Shown here: in pieces, positions 1 through 12,989 of the stretch | Layout of the letters: the number at the start of each line of letters is the position of its first letter | Position numbering within the stretch: position 1 is the first letter of the stretch | From: Epiperipatus broadwayi | Lineage: Eukaryota > Onychophora > Udeonychophora > Euonychophora > Peripatidae | DNA length: 64,000 bases | Direction of reading: 5' to 3' | Assembly (NCBI GenBank): GCA_028023455.1 | Contig: JAQFVV010012398.1 | Span: forward strand, 6,966,682 to 7,030,681 | Notes under the pieces: generated by a model | What the model saw: only the letters and a program-made list of their open reading frames with translations | Database searches by the model: none | What the model was told of the DNA's origin: nothing | Made by a program: the position numbers and the translations under genes

Positions 1-611
1 TATCATTGCATCCCTTTATTTAACTAAATTTGGTTTTTGTTTCTTGAATAAAATCTTGTAACTCATTTTCACCTATTTCCAACCCTGTTGAAACTTTGCA
101 TAAATACATAAATATATCTTTGAAAACCAATATACATAGTTAAGAATTTACAAACAATTTTAATGAAAAATTAAAGAAAATTAATTTTTTTAAATTTTAT
201 ATAGGATTCAATACTCTTTATGGTACTGTCATCTACATGTATTAAATTGTAATGAAATTATCTTCATCCCTAATTTCTGAAATTATATAAAATTAAGAAA
301 TAGAAGTATATAAAAAATAAATAAATATTTTTATTTACATAAGTATATTAAAAAGTATGAAAATTTTTTTTCAGCTTTCATAAATAAAAGACTGGAGCAG
401 AAAATTTTCCAGTCCCATCAACTTATTTCTGAAAGGGGAAGAGCATTTATTTTAGAATAGCTTATAGTTTTCTTGAAACTATGTATAAGCCATCCTATCC
501 AAGTAAGTATATCAGTAAATAGTATGTTTACATGCAATCAAAGCTTTATGCTAACTGACAGATAGTTTATATACAACTTACTGGGGTTTTTCAGTATTTT
601 AACATTATTTC
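1..611. other. AT-rich sequence without a recognised feature
   Basis: No reading frame with a recognisable domain, no RNA gene and no clear repeat was seen here. The sequence is typical AT-rich intergenic or intronic animal DNA. Confidence 0.5.
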
Positions 612-855
612 ATGTATATTTAGGCTGCACATCATGTGATCACCATCTCTTATACTAGCACATAATTGTTTATAAACAAGGCAAAACTCTCCATACAGTA
701 GTGCCACCCTGTACCAACCAGAGTAATCAATGGATGCCAAAAGGATTGTGCATTAGATAGGGATTTTATGCACAATTTTTTTGGCATCCATTGATTAATC
801 TGGTTGACACAGAGTCACGCTACTGTATAGAGAGTTTTGCCTTGTTTATATTTAG
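612..855. repeat. Foldback (MITE-like) element, family FB1, copy 1
   Basis: The arms at about 671-765 and 771-850 are reverse complements. The outer 31 bases match with one difference (left arm ...GGCAAAACTCTCCATACAG, right arm its complement). The centre carries TAGGGATTTTATGCACAA. The flank at 612-660 (a CATGTGATCACCAT block) is the complement of the sequence that follows copies 2 and 3 near 14330 and 14790, so the true element is longer than the palindrome. It has no coding capacity and is likely a non-autonomous transposon. Related copies lie at 10020-10135, 14165-14360 and 14650-14815. Confidence 0.8.
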
Positions 856-1478
856 GCTGATAAAAAAAAATTTTTTAGTGCGTTTATGGGAATAAAAGTA
901 TTTTTTTTTAATATATTTTTATTATTGACAACTTACATTCCAAATGTTTCCTGCAAATTGTAATTATTATTAGTTTAAAAAAATAATGAAACTATTTATT
1001 TTATTCTATACATGAACACATACATAAACAACTTTGAATGATCTTCAATATTTGGGAAATGGCTGATAAAACTTGGTCAAATCTTGGTACAAGACAAATG
1101 TTAATTTAAGTCAAATATACATGGGTTGAATCTGAAGTTTATGTATGTATTTGTTACCTGTGGATTTTTTTTATATTAACATATATAAATATAACTTTAA
1201 AAAAATATTAAATTATTATCGTTTTTACTAAATGGTTAAAAAAAATGCTCATAATGATAGACCATCCATATACTTTCTCAAAGCTTAAATATTCTGGATT
1301 TAGATCTGAGAGATACATATAACTGTAGTTGAATACAGTATATGCAACTGTTATGCAAATTTATGTAAAAGCAGATTAACTTCAGAGAGCTGTCACTTTC
1401 ATTGTCATTAAACTGCAGAGTTAAATCTCTGTTGTTTAATAAATGATAATGACAATTGACATATATATATATATATAT
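856..1478. other. AT-rich spacer ending in a (TA)n tract
   Basis: No feature was recognised except the short (TA)n tract at 1461-1478, which directly abuts the LTR that follows. Confidence 0.5.
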
Positions 1479-3226
1479 TGAACTGAGTTCAAATATGTGC
1501 ATTCGAAACACCGGTCTCTTAGGCAGAGAAGAACATACTCGGAGAGTATGTATGCCCAAACGATAGCTATAAAGTATATAACTAACGTTACATTTCCAGG
1601 ACATAGCTTCTTTTCGGCTGTTGAGTTCAAAATCATGTCCAAACCACTTTTTTGTTTGTGTATAACCATGGGCGCAGGCTGCTTATTCTAAAAGAATACT
1701 AAAAGAATAGACAATGCACTTTGAACAGTGGCCACTAACTCAACGCCTAAATCCATGACTAGCTCAGCTATTTGTAATCACTAATAGATTATACTTAATT
1801 AGTGATTGAAAAAATTGATAAAAGAATTTGTTAAAAAGAATTGACTGACAAATAAAGTTTAATTTTAAAGACAATTTATTAACTAACATTTATTTACTAA
1901 ATTTAAACATTTTATAATTCTAATAAAAACACACGCATATTTTTAAATTAACATTTTTAAACTAGTTTAAATATTCTTGTATATTTTCATAACAGAACAC
2001 TTGTATTTATCTAATTTAACCAATAATATTGATATAAGGATCACACACATATTAACTCATGCACACACATAATAATAATAAAGTATTACATAGCATTTGA
2101 AATTTAAACACACATATCAATAGTTCATTTATGTATGATATTGAGTTCATATAATTAGACTCTTGGAGGATTCACACGAATTAATGAAATGCAATGGCTA
2201 TTACAGTATAAACGAAAATAAGCAAATGTTTTACCTAGGATTTTGAACGTAGATTTAACACTTTGTTTTCTTCTTGTTTGTTGTTTCTTCCAGTATAAAT
2301 GGTTCCAGTATGAATGCTTCCAGCCGGCTGGGACGTTTCCTTATTATTCACGATTATTACTATTGGAGACAATTAGATACTGATGGAGATTTTCTAAGTT
2401 GTTACATTGACATTATTTCACAGGCAGATCTTGCTGTTTTCATCGGACTTTTTAGGCTGTGGAGAGGCATGAATTTCCAAAATCTTCTCAACACTGCATT
2501 TTGTTTGTTAACTGACTCAATTAATTTCTGAACAGCACTACTCAATTACTTTATGAACTGCACTCACTCAACTAATTTGTGAACTGACTACTGTCCGATA
2601 AAAAAAGGTCTATTTATACCCGTGCCTTGTTGTCTTTCTAATATCTCCGGCAAAGATCTGTTGTCAACTTCCAGTGATAATCATTTGATAAATGTGTTTT
2701 GAAAGATTGCTTAATTAGTAATAGCCATGCAAAAATGTTGTTTGATATTAATTAATAACCATTGCTGTGTTTTTTAATGATAATCTTCTTTAACTCTCAT
2801 TTATTTCGCATACATTTTTATTTATTTACAAATCGCACATATATACATACATATATTTTTAATACAATTTACTATTTAGTTTTAACATTATTTTTTCTTT
2901 AATTAAACTTGAATGAAAAGAGATTTGTACGTTTTAACTTTTTAAATTATATTTTTACGAATACTAATAAAAACTTTTTACTTCCTTTTATAACCCTTAG
3001 TTTCATTTCTCAAACCAAGACTCCCCCTCCCCCCCTTTTGATTAATTAATTGTAGCTTTTTTAATTTCAAAAGCTAACGCTAGAAAACTATTTAATTCTT
3101 ATCTTTTTTCTAAAACAAACTGCAATAAACTCTTCAACGTTTAATTTTATGTTTTCTTTTATGAACAATTATTTAAATAATATAATTTTAGATAAAATTA
3201 TATGTGCCTATATCAATATAGGTACA
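1479..3226 (-). mobile_element. Solo LTR of the Gypsy-type element, minus strand
   Basis: Read on the minus strand this 1.75 kb block matches the 5' LTR at 21162-22925 end to end. It begins TGTACC (complement of 3221-3226) and ends CAGTTCA (complement of 1479-1485). Shared landmarks are a G-rich tract next to AATTAATTAG (plus-strand 3020-3050), an ATTGCAGTTTG-type block, and a conserved TATGTCCTGGAAAT block near the 3' end (about 1597). (TA)n lies on both sides (1461-1478 and 3227-3244). No internal region is attached, so it is probably the product of LTR-LTR recombination. The ORFs visible in it are not genes. Confidence 0.85.
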
Positions 3227-3883
3227 ATATATATATATATATATCAGATATGAAGCCCTGCTTTTGCACATGTCCATCTACATTTACTTATATTGCACCA
3301 TTAATGTTAGAAATTAATCTAAAAATGGTTCATGAAAATCTGTTTTCACTATCATCTGGTGAATAGTACAGCAAGTTGATAATATTCCAAATGGGTTTTC
3401 AAAACTAGAGTGGTAAGCAAGAGATTTTTTAACAGTTTACTGAAAAGATAAAAAAGAGAGAAAGCCTTCATTTCAACTACTATAAAACAAATAATTCTTG
3501 TGAATTTTGCTTACAGAAAAATAGTGAAAACAAACAAAAAGTACTATCTAATATTTTTTTTTAATGTGTCATTTTCTAAATAAGATTAACTAGGTACTCA
3601 TTTACTGATCAATAAATGAATGTATATATATATATTGTAAGGGTAGCTTACAATCCATTTCAAACCCACTTTTATATGTCCACAGTAGTAGACTAAACCC
3701 ATAAAAAAAAGACATAAGCTGAAATAATAGGCTAAATACCTGATATTTAATTTTATGTGCAAACATACATATAAGTGCACACACACTTGAAGTTTGTTTA
3801 ATATGCACCAAACTAAGATAATGTTGAAATAAAATAAATGCCCCTTTTTAATGAAAAAGAAAAACTTAATCTTATAAAACTCT

Positions 3884-3919
<36 letters not shown>
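3227..3919. other. AT-rich spacer with (TA)n
   Basis: (TA)n occurs at 3227-3244, a short one near 3620, and another at 3887-3918. No gene or repeat family was recognised between them. Confidence 0.5.
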
Positions 3920-3921
<2 letters not shown>

Positions 3922-4008
3922 ATGACATCTACATATCAACAAACAAGTCATATATATATATATATATATATATATATGACTTGTTTGTTGATATGTAGAT
4001 GTCATGAT
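3920..4008. repeat. Perfect palindrome with (TA)n loop
   Basis: The 32-base arm starting TCATGACATCTACATATC (3920) is exactly repeated as its reverse complement ending at 4007, with about 24 bp of TA repeat as the centre. A further (TA)n flanks the left side. Perfect arms suggest either recent formation or a small foldback element that inserted into, or carries, a TA microsatellite. Confidence 0.85.
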
Positions 4009-5721
4009 AGCAGACTAATTTAGTTGATGTGGTGATGACTTTGGATCAAGTTAATATCTAAGAAAACCAAGTGTTGGAAAGTGGAAAGTGACAATAGAAT
4101 TTTACTATATAAATTTATTACATAATCTTGCTATGAAACATCAACAACCAATAATTTACACAACAATGACATCTACAGTGTTAGCAAAGGAAGTTGAAAA
4201 TGCTAGTTTGCTAAACAATGGAAATGTGGTCAAATATAAAATCAAATCCAAGTCATTTCCATTCTCTTTCACATTTTATCAAGTGTTATAACAACTGCAA
4301 GCAACAAATAGCTTAATATCAAACATTAAAACAAAGACTAAAATGGACAATGTGTTTGAAGATCTTATCTATTCTGTATAAGACTTTAAAGCTCTGAAAA
4401 TTAAAGCAAATCATCTTCAACACTTAACAAGGCAAAAATCAATGAACTTTAGCAATGTAATAAAAGGATTAGATTAATTTTATAGTGATAATCGAAGACA
4501 GAAGAATGCACAATCAAACAAAAAAAGGAGCATTATATATAGCCAGAACATATTGATAAACAATGAAATAAAACTTTTCTTCATGTAAATTCACTCAATA
4601 TCAATCATAAGCTGAAGAAAATTTCATCCTTTTTTAAAAATTATCAAACAATGTGTATTGATTAGACAAACATGCTATAGGACCGGGGTGCTGTTTTAAT
4701 TGCCAGAGAGCATGATGCTGTAGCTCGCTTGTATGAATAATGCATAGAAAAAATGTCTAACACCTAACCTGAGGTGTCTGAATGGATCCTGGGTGATGTC
4801 TGAAGTCCAAGCATTACCAGAAAATCTGGAGAATCAGAATGGACTGCATCCATAAAGACATTGATGTTTAAATTATAAACTCTAATCAAGATTTAGTCAA
4901 AATCAAAGTTATCGTGTTGTGTATTTTTTAAATTTTACTGTATACTTTTGTAAAATTATAGTTTCATTATTTTAATACTTGGAAGTTTCAGTGTGTTTGC
5001 AATTGGGAGAGTCCATTCCATAAGAAGCAACATAATGCAAGAGTGAAGATTTATTAAGTTAGAACATTTTTTTTTGTTTTGTTTGTAAATAAAATTTAGG
5101 TTTATTCGCCCCATAGTGACTTGACTTTTGATCATCATCATTATCATATCATAGTATGGAATGAGATAAGAATTTTTGATGCTCTTCCATATTAATTTGT
5201 AATCACTAGGACAGGACAGAATTTAATTTATTTGTTTATGTTTAACATTTGTTACATTTGTTATTTGGTATGAATTACTAACAACACTCTTGGATGAATG
5301 TCTCTTTTCTATCAACAATAGAAATGTGTATATAGTAAGGGGGGTCCCAAAGAAGATCTCTCTAGCAAAAATTGGATCATGAAGCTATTGGACATATTGT
5401 AATAAAATCTTGTAAATAGTTTGTTAGCTTCGTGATCATTATGACGATGAAATAATATTTTTTCTTTTATTTTATTATTGTATTTTAGCTAATTTCATTG
5501 ATTTTATAAATAGAGAGTAGCTTGATGCATATCTACCAGAGACATGGGGTAGTACAATGAATAATTTAGTTATTAGAATGGTAGAGATGCATATGGGACA
5601 TATATAAGCACATTTTTTGCTATTGTCTATTATTAATAAAATTTGCTAATGTGTTTTAAATCAAATTGGTCTCTGGTTTGTCAAACTCATTCATATACTC
5701 ATCCATTAATTCAATTGATTG
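4009..5721. other. Unassigned AT-rich region
   Basis: The stretch 4080-4870 is a little less AT-rich and has the texture of a decayed protein-coding repeat (short frames broken by stops, e.g. 4088-4291), but no domain could be recognised. Nothing identifiable was seen in 4880-5721. Confidence 0.35.
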
Positions 5722-5736
5722 TATATATATATATAT

Positions 5737-5820
<84 letters not shown>
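5722..5820. repeat. (TA)n microsatellite, about 100 bp
   Basis: Nearly pure TA dinucleotide array interrupted once by AAA near 5738-5740. Long Tyr-Ile frames on both strands here are simple-repeat artefacts. Confidence 0.95.
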
Positions 5821-5824
<4 letters not shown>

Positions 5825-7849
5825 GTATTACAACACATAACACTGCAAAGGGGTTGGATATATCTTTGGTCATCAAAACCAAGTTGCTACATAAAGTAAA
5901 TTCACCCCCAAAGAGAGCTAAAGGCAACATTCTCCTTGGGCTCAAATACTCAGACAAAATGGAATCCAAAAGTGTGGTGAGGTATGGATGAACTAGCCTA
6001 AATTATATCTAGATTTAATGAGAAAACCAAAAGCTAGACCATTGGAGGTGGATATGATTATTGATTAATTACTTCATTGTGTTATTTCTAGCATCCTACC
6101 CAAAGACAGTTTTTCAATTTGTTAAGGTGGATGTAATTTAATAAGGATGCATTCACAATTCATTGCACAAACATTTATTATAAAAGATAAACTATTGGTA
6201 AAAATTATTTAATAACTCATCATTAAAAATAGTAAAATAATGATTATTTATAACAGGATAATATGGACATTCATTTTCATGACAGTGTTGAATAAGATGT
6301 ACTAAAGAGATTTCATTTCTTAAAAATTTGATATCATCTTTTTTTAGACTATATCTATGAGTGCTGATTTTTTTTACATGTCTATATTGTCTGGCTAGTA
6401 TGAGACCACAAACCAATGTGACTGTTGCATTCTGACATTTCTAAGGACAAACAACAATTAAATTACATCAAAAACGTGAGCTGAGTGTAAACTTAAATAA
6501 TTAAATTATATTAAAACTTTATAAAATGAGGAAAATTTGCCTCAACAGTTTTTATGATAATAGGAATAATATGTTTAAAATACTTTGAAAAATTATCTAT
6601 GTCTTATATATACAGATTAATGCTGTTAACTCAAAATACAAAGTATATTTATTTTGTCATATTAACTAAATTTTGTGTCAACCAATAGCAAACAATTGGA
6701 TCAAATTTATAACATCATACAATAATGTATCATGCAGTTATCTTACAATTTAATTTCATTAATATGCATTGTATAGTTTAATATATTGGTAAACTATAGA
6801 TTTTAAAACAAAATATTCCTAGATCAAACTCAGTCTAGTACTTTTTTTTTTGTATGAAAATAATAGTCCCCATTTAAAAAATATTAATACTTTAATAAAT
6901 CTCAGTTTAACTGTTTTAAAGTACATTTATTACTCAACAGTATTTTTGTAAAATATACATAAAAATATTTAATTTACTTTTCTCTTTTAAATAAATATTA
7001 ATTTCATTCCAATATCAGCCTTTCAAGCTAATTGAGCATGCGCCTTTTGAGAGTGTTAAATAAATGAATACTCTCCTCTTCAATCCAAGATATAGTATTT
7101 ATGCAGGAATAAAAAGAATGAAATATAATTGCAAGCATGGCACTAGATAAAATATTTGCTTATTTACTCATGAATATTAATTGAAAAACATATTATTAAC
7201 TTAAAACATAATATATAATAATATAAATTATATTAAAGAGGAATTCATATTTTTAAAAACTCAAGGTAAAAACATGCAATTAATAACTAAGAAACCAAGC
7301 ACAAAATTGAACAAGATTCATTGGAATTTTTATTGTAAATTGGGATAGAACTTCCAGACTTATTAGGAAAAAAACTTTGGGTAATTATTTAAAATTTATA
7401 TCTAAGTGAATTATTTAATTATTTATATCTTCTGTTATCAAATATAAGTTTTTATGTAATAGATTACTTATTTTGAAGGATATGAATATCATCTCTTATC
7501 TCCTCTACTACTTGTTCTCATGGGTAGAAAGTTATCAGTGATATGATATTGTAAATCAAATTTTAAATGTTTAAAGTTATGTCTCATTCCATCTAAACTT
7601 GGATACATTTTATTCGTAGTTACATGTAGATGCCAAAGAAATGTTATTATATTATGAGTTCAAAATTATACACTTATAATAATAATATATATGCATATAT
7701 ATTTGTAAATTCTTGAAAATAATTACAAGGAAGTAGGCAAAATGTTGAAAAGGTATATAATGTATTGAAATATATATGGATTCATAGACATAAAGTTTTT
7801 AAAAAGAAAAAGAAGAAAGAACAATTTCGTTGAAAGTTTTATGTATGAA
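5821..7849. other. AT-rich region without a recognised feature
   Basis: The region was read on both strands. A 74-codon frame on the minus strand (6192-6416) shows no motif that could be recognised and is probably chance. No RNA gene or repeat family was seen. Confidence 0.45.
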
Positions 7850-8055
7850 AGATTAAATATTGAATGTCTTTAGAATTTTTTTAAAACTTTATTTGCATTT
7901 TTCAATTACATTCAACTGTTAGTAATAATAAATACAGGTTAGTATATACACAATGTTTTGAGTGCTATTATTCTTTTCTCTTCTTCAGATATGGCTGGCC
8001 TTAGCATGGCAGTATTAGAATGGGAATTGAACTTGGATCATTAGATTTTTGAGTA
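7850..8055 (-). repeat. Penelope-like terminal repeat (tRNA-like plus tail), minus strand
   Basis: On the minus strand it reads B-box-like AGTTCAATTCC, then a degenerate CTGAAGA core near 7990, then a tail. It is homologous over about 200 bp to the better copies at 17700-17935, 18500-18740, 41870-42120 and 42730-42975. The A-box side is missing or cut off. It is a decayed copy. Confidence 0.7.
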
Positions 8056-8110
8056 TATATATATCAAAATATTAATATATAACAAACTAACCAAAGGAAA
8101 TACATATAAA

Positions 8111-8274
8111 AACAAAAAAAGACTTATAAATCCAATAAATAATATTATATTTCAACCAGAGGACTGGTTTTCATTAGAAAGAAAAAAAAAACTGTGTATT
8201 TTTTTTCTTTCTGATGAAAACCAGTCCTCTGGTTGAAATATAATATTATTTATTGGATTTATGTCTTTTTTTGT
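8111..8274. repeat. Near-perfect palindrome, about 80 bp arms
   Basis: The arm from 8111 (containing TCCAATAAATAATATTATAT and CCAGAGGACTGGTTTTCAT) is repeated as its reverse complement up to 8274. The short spacer is A- and T-rich (about 8180-8212). It lies between the minus-strand Penelope terminal repeat and the plus-strand fragment at 8300, and is followed by (TA)n at 8277-8297. It is most simply a non-autonomous foldback element. Confidence 0.85.
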
Positions 8275-8299
8275 TTATATATATATATATATATATCTG

Positions 8300-8470
8300 G
8301 GTTAACTATTACTAGCAGGAGAATGTAATTGGAAAATTTAAATAAAGTTTAAAAAAAAAAATTCAGTATTTAGGTTGGGTAATGAAAATAGTATAACATA
8401 TAAGTATAAGTAAAATGCCATCATTGCAAACCTTCAGGAAAACATTGGATACATTTTATATAGATGTAAA
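8300..8470 (+). repeat. Fragment of Penelope-like terminal repeat and 5' body
   Basis: Similar to 18661-18830: the block around TTACTAGCAGGAGAATGTAATTGG, then ATTCAGTATTT, then TTGCAAACCTTCAGGAAAAC. With the minus-strand piece at 7850-8055 it forms an inverted pair around the palindrome, the same head-to-head layout as at 17.7-18.7 kb and 41.9-43.0 kb. Confidence 0.5.
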
Positions 8471-8790
8471 ATATATATATTTTTATCTTATTAGCACAGG
8501 TAGAAGATAGAATTTAACTTAAGTTTAAAATTGTTTAGAAAAACACTAGACAGCAATGGAATAGAATAAAAAATGATTTTAAGTGGATCTTAAACTCTAG
8601 AAATTGATAAAGATGACTATTATAGTACTGAGCTAATCTTAAAGAGTTTAATATATTTATATAAATTATTCATTAATTAAATAAAATTTAGGTACCTTTT
8701 AAAATTAAAATATTAAGATTAAATTATTTGTAAATGATCTTCTGGATATAAAACCACCTATTAATAATCTATTATATATATATATATATA

Positions 8791-8920
8791 TACGTAAATT
8801 TATAAATAAATATTAGAAAATACAAAAACTACAAGGATAGTTAAAAGCGCTCCTAAGTGACGTTTATAGATATATTTTTTAAGTACTGTATTTTTTAATA
8901 CTTATTTATAAATTTACGTA
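8791..8920. repeat. Palindrome next to (TA)n
   Basis: The arms start TACGTAAATTTATAAATA (8791) and end with its complement at 8920. The second half of the arms is imperfect. The centre at about 8830-8880 is unique sequence. A (TA)n tract at 8772-8790 abuts the left arm. Confidence 0.8.
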
Positions 8921-10019
8921 TATTATTTTGAAGAAATACAGACATCGATTTGTAATATATATCTATATAACAAAATTAATGCCTTTGATTTAATTTAAGA
9001 AATATATGATTGTAGATCTAACAACTTTAGTCTACCAAAATTAAATTATGAGATTGATAGCGTCTTGAAGAGAAGCCTACAATTGTTTTTCTACATATAA
9101 TGTTTGAAACAGTATTTAGTTGATTAAAAATATTGCCAAATGACATAATAATTTAGTATGCTAATTGCTATATCATTAAAAATTATTACAATGTAATATA
9201 TCGGAAATATATTTTCATTGTTATCTTATCAAAAACCAATTTATTAAGAGTGTTCACTTTTGTCATTGATGGGTTAAAAAATAGATCCAAACAACCATAT
9301 GGAGATTTTTAGAAAATTCTATAAAAATCTATAATATGTAGCTAATAATTTTATTGAAAAAAGATGAATTAAATGTAGTTTTAAAAATTATTTAAATTTT
9401 TATTAAAGTATCAAAATTGGTTATGAAAGCAAAATCTATTTTATTTGCGATGTGTTTTTGTTTAACTGATGAATATCAATTGCAAACAGCAAATCTCATA
9501 TCGAAAGTATCAAGAAAAATATTTCTAAAGGGAATAAAACTATATGAACTATTCATGTAATTGTTTTACTCAAATAACAATTTTTATAATTTACTGGTTA
9601 TATTCAATTTTATTAAATTACATTTTAAATGAATGAATTTGAATGAAATTAAACATAGCAACAATTACACAAAACAAAAATTGACAATCAATAAGAATTT
9701 TTTCAGTATATAAATGAGAAAACACCAATTAATCCTTTCAAATGGATATTTAAAGTCAATTTGTAATGCATAGTGATTTCTATGCAAGGCACAAGAGAAG
9801 TTTCTTTTGACTTTAAACTAAAAATTTTATTTTATAATGATCTGTGCAATAGAAAATGAGAGAAAGTACTTTGTCTTTAAATTTATTTTAACAACATTCT
9901 ACCTAAAATATTTTGAACAAAGAATTTTTTATTCTAATCTTTTGAGTATAGGAGAATTGCACAAAATTTTCAAGTGCAGATCAAGTTATATTTTTTCATA
10001 AAGTGGAACTAAGACAGTA
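8921..10019. other. AT-rich region without a recognised feature
   Basis: No domain-bearing frame, RNA gene or repeat family was recognised in this 1.1 kb. Confidence 0.5.
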
Positions 10020-10135
10020 GTAAAGTCTCCATGCAATAATGACACTCAGTGCCAGACATAATAGTCAATGGATTCTAAAAGATTTATGCATAAAATCCTT
10101 TATCAAGTGCCTACTCATCCAATATCTGCAGACTA
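10020..10135 (-). repeat. FB1 foldback family, copy 4 (minus strand)
   Basis: Read on the minus strand, the series AACTAGTCTG, ATATTGGATGAGTAGG, GGATTTTATGCATAAA, GAATCCATTGA, TGCATGGAGACTTTA matches copy 3 (14630-14745) block by block. It is a decayed copy without a second arm. Confidence 0.7.
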
Positions 10136-10332
10136 GTTTTAGCTTGTCTTTTATCTGAAAATTTTAACATTATGTCTAATTGTAGTTTTTCAATGTATTC
10201 TCTGCTTACCACATCTTTCCAATGAAAACAATTCCCATTGCACTTCTCTAAAATTTCGTTTGGATAATCCTTATAACATAGATTGCATATACCTCTCCCA
10301 TGAAAATTATGTTCAAATTTACAACAAACCAT
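10111..10332 (-). CDS. Small Cys/His-rich ORF of unknown nature
   Basis: A 73-codon minus-strand frame with Cys and His spaced like a zinc-binding unit (CNLC at residues 17-20, then CNGNCFHW at about 31-38). It is not assigned to a family. Its last codons run into the FB1 repeat, whose relatives at 14.6 kb share this border, so the frame may be the 3' end of a coding region in a longer parental transposon. No start or splice signal was convincing, and chance is possible. Confidence 0.2.
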   Translation of the reverse strand: MVCCKFEHNFHGRGICNLCYKDYPNEILEKCNGNCFHWKDVVSREYIEKLQLDIMLKFSDKRQAKTSLQILDE

Positions 10333-10699
10333 TCTCTTAGGAAGTTTTGCATTGTTTATTCTTTTTACTTGTGCAATCCAACAAAGCTATGATTTAGATT
10401 CTTTATTATCACATCTAGCAAGTCAAGGAATAGTTTTGGTGAGGATTTTTCGATAGAGATTTTTTTTTTATTTATTTATTTTGTTTTAGACTTGGCTAAA
10501 GATCAATAAGAATATAACTGATATCTACTAAAAACTGCAACTTACAATTTTATCTGTAAATTTTTAAATGAAACAATATTTTGCCTAAAGAAAAAAAAGA
10601 GTATAAAAATATTTAATAACAATGCAGTAAGAAGATTTTAAATCTGGAATTGTATAAAATAATGGGAAACGTGTGAATTATGATATAAAAAAATATATG

Positions 10700-12115
10700 T
10701 GAACTGGAAAAAAAATCTATAAAAGTACAACATCTTGGTAGTGGAAGAAAAGTTCTTTTAATTAGAAGAAGAAAAGCTGAATCTAATAATAGACAACATT
10801 AAGAAATGTTTGAAAAATTCTACAGCATGTACTTTAATAATAAACAACAAGTAAATTAAATGAAATGAATAGATGTATAATTAAATCTATAAAAAGAAAA
10901 TCCAGGATATGATGGAATTGTTATTGATATTTTAAAAGAAACTGCAAAGAAATAAATAAAATTATTGATAAAATTATAAAACAAACATCTTGCTTTCCAA
11001 AATGATAAAAATGTCCAGATGGATGGCACTTGACTCAAGGTAGTACTAGCTTCAAATGCAATTGAATGATGTGAAGATAAAATCTAAGGAGTTGGTGGAA
11101 ATATAAATAAATAAATAAAAGAAAATTTTGGAAAATAATTTGTTATAGTTTCATCTGTTGTGTATAATGCTTGTTTTCCAAATAAACATACAAAATGCAA
11201 TTTATAACTAGTAGATGGTTCAATTGCAATCTTGGGCAAACAAATATTGGTGGGAAAGATATCATTTATTGTTGGGAATACTAGTATATATCTGCATGAA
11301 TATATGCATGTAATGACTTCTTTACAATTAGATAATATAAATAGATCACATTATAAAATCAATTGTGTGACAAGCAGTTATACACCTAATTCAATAAGTA
11401 TTTTAATGTTTGAGATAACATGCAAGTTGGCTACATGTCTAATTATAAGTATTTAGGTAATATAGAAATATAATAAATGTAAATGAGTACAAAAAATAGA
11501 ACTTGTGTTTTGCACTTCAGACGATTTCTATATGCAAATATTGTGGAAAAATAAAATGTATGCAGAAAAATGACTGAATTAGCAAACACCTTGGGATTTT
11601 GTGAAACATAGATTTATAATAGCTGAAAGTATTTTTCATCTCATGTATGTATTTGTGCTTTGAAAGATGGTAATTGTTAGAATGTACAAGAGGTATAGGA
11701 GATCATGATGGCTGAATATTTCATTGCATATTTTGCAGTTCAGTTCTTTATGAAGTTAATCAGTTTATACATCAAACAAGATGTCAGATTTTGGAAACCA
11801 TATTATATAAATTTATTTCATGTGACAGGTTATGATTGTCTTCTTGTCTCAAGTATAAGACTTATTATTGTGATGATCATATTAGGAGAAAATATTTTAA
11901 ATATGAAAAAATCCCTAAATTTGGCTATGATACTCATGGGACCAAAGATTTAAACAAGAACTCATGTCGACAAGAATTTGGCTATCAAGAGCATCATGAT
12001 AAAGATTATAATTATAAAAATAGGTATTGTGAAGAATATGATATTAATCATATAAAGATTTCTTCTATGTTGATAAAATGATGAGGATGGTGATAAGAAG
12101 GATGATAATGATGTC
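10700..12115 (+). pseudogene. Decayed RTE-type LINE, copy 1
   Basis: Fragments of the endonuclease-RT linker are readable in broken frames. A block ending EMFEKFYSMYFNN (about 10800-10850) matches the linker of the better LINE at 59.6 kb, and PGYDGIVIDILKETAKK (about 10895-10950) matches its NDGFIIDILKEVGEE segment. A YKYLGN block lies at about 11436-11453. A TGATGA/GATAAT-rich tail at about 12065-12110 resembles the 3' tail at 61160-61195. The distances suggest internal deletion between the RT start and YKYLG. Many stops and frameshifts make it inactive. Confidence 0.6.
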
Positions 12116-12989
12116 AACTTAATCTTTTTTATTAATATTTAAAAAAAAAAAATTAAACCAAAATGTGAATTTAATTAAACCGTATCATTTTTCTTTTTTT
12201 CTAGATCTATTTTTTTATCTACCTTAATTAGTTTTAATATTTGTTAAACATATATATTAAGTTTAATGAAAGAAATGTTTTAATGAAAAAAAGTATTTTC
12301 AAGTTTTAATTCATATACCATACCTTCAATCTTCACAGATTAAGGAGCGCATATAAAGCTAATTGTATTAGAATTGCTCCAGTAAAATGGCAATTTATAC
12401 ATGAGATTTTTTTCATATTTTCTCACAAATCTATTATGCTTTTCTAGGCCTTCTAATACTCATTAAATGGGTCAGTATGCTGTTATTTGAAGTGCACAAA
12501 CAATATAGTTTTTATTATCACATTAATTAAAACGGAGGAATAAAATCATAAAAAAAGTGTTAACCATTAATATCTACTTATAGCTATGAAATTATCTATA
12601 TTAATTGTTAAACAAAGCAATGTGTTATTAAGATAAAAAATATTTAAATAAGGATAAACTAAAACTATTAATTGAATTTTAATTGCATACTGATAAACTT
12701 AATTTTTAAAGCTGAGTAACCAACTAATCTACTTTATTAATTTCATTGGTATTTTATTTTTATTTTTTGGTATATGTAAAACAATATTATTTAAAAATAT
12801 AATTTTATAATTTTAAGCTCTAAGATGTCTTATTTATAAACATTTTTCTTTTCTAATTTGTAGGATGAAAGAAGAAATATTAAATTTGTCTCTACAATTT
12901 TATGTTTGTTTTCTTAAAGAATGTCAACTTCCCGGAGAACGTTGAGCAACTTCTTTTAGAAAAGGGATTGTGCACCAAATAGATTTGGA

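Noticed and set aside
1278-1691. Frames repeated at 30748-30963, possible duplicated gene
   Set aside because: They fall at the 3' end of the two minus-strand solo LTRs. The shared peptide is LTR sequence.
5656-5991. Four overlapping Tyr-Ile-rich frames on both strands
   Set aside because: They are translations of the (TA)n microsatellite and have no independent start, domain or context.
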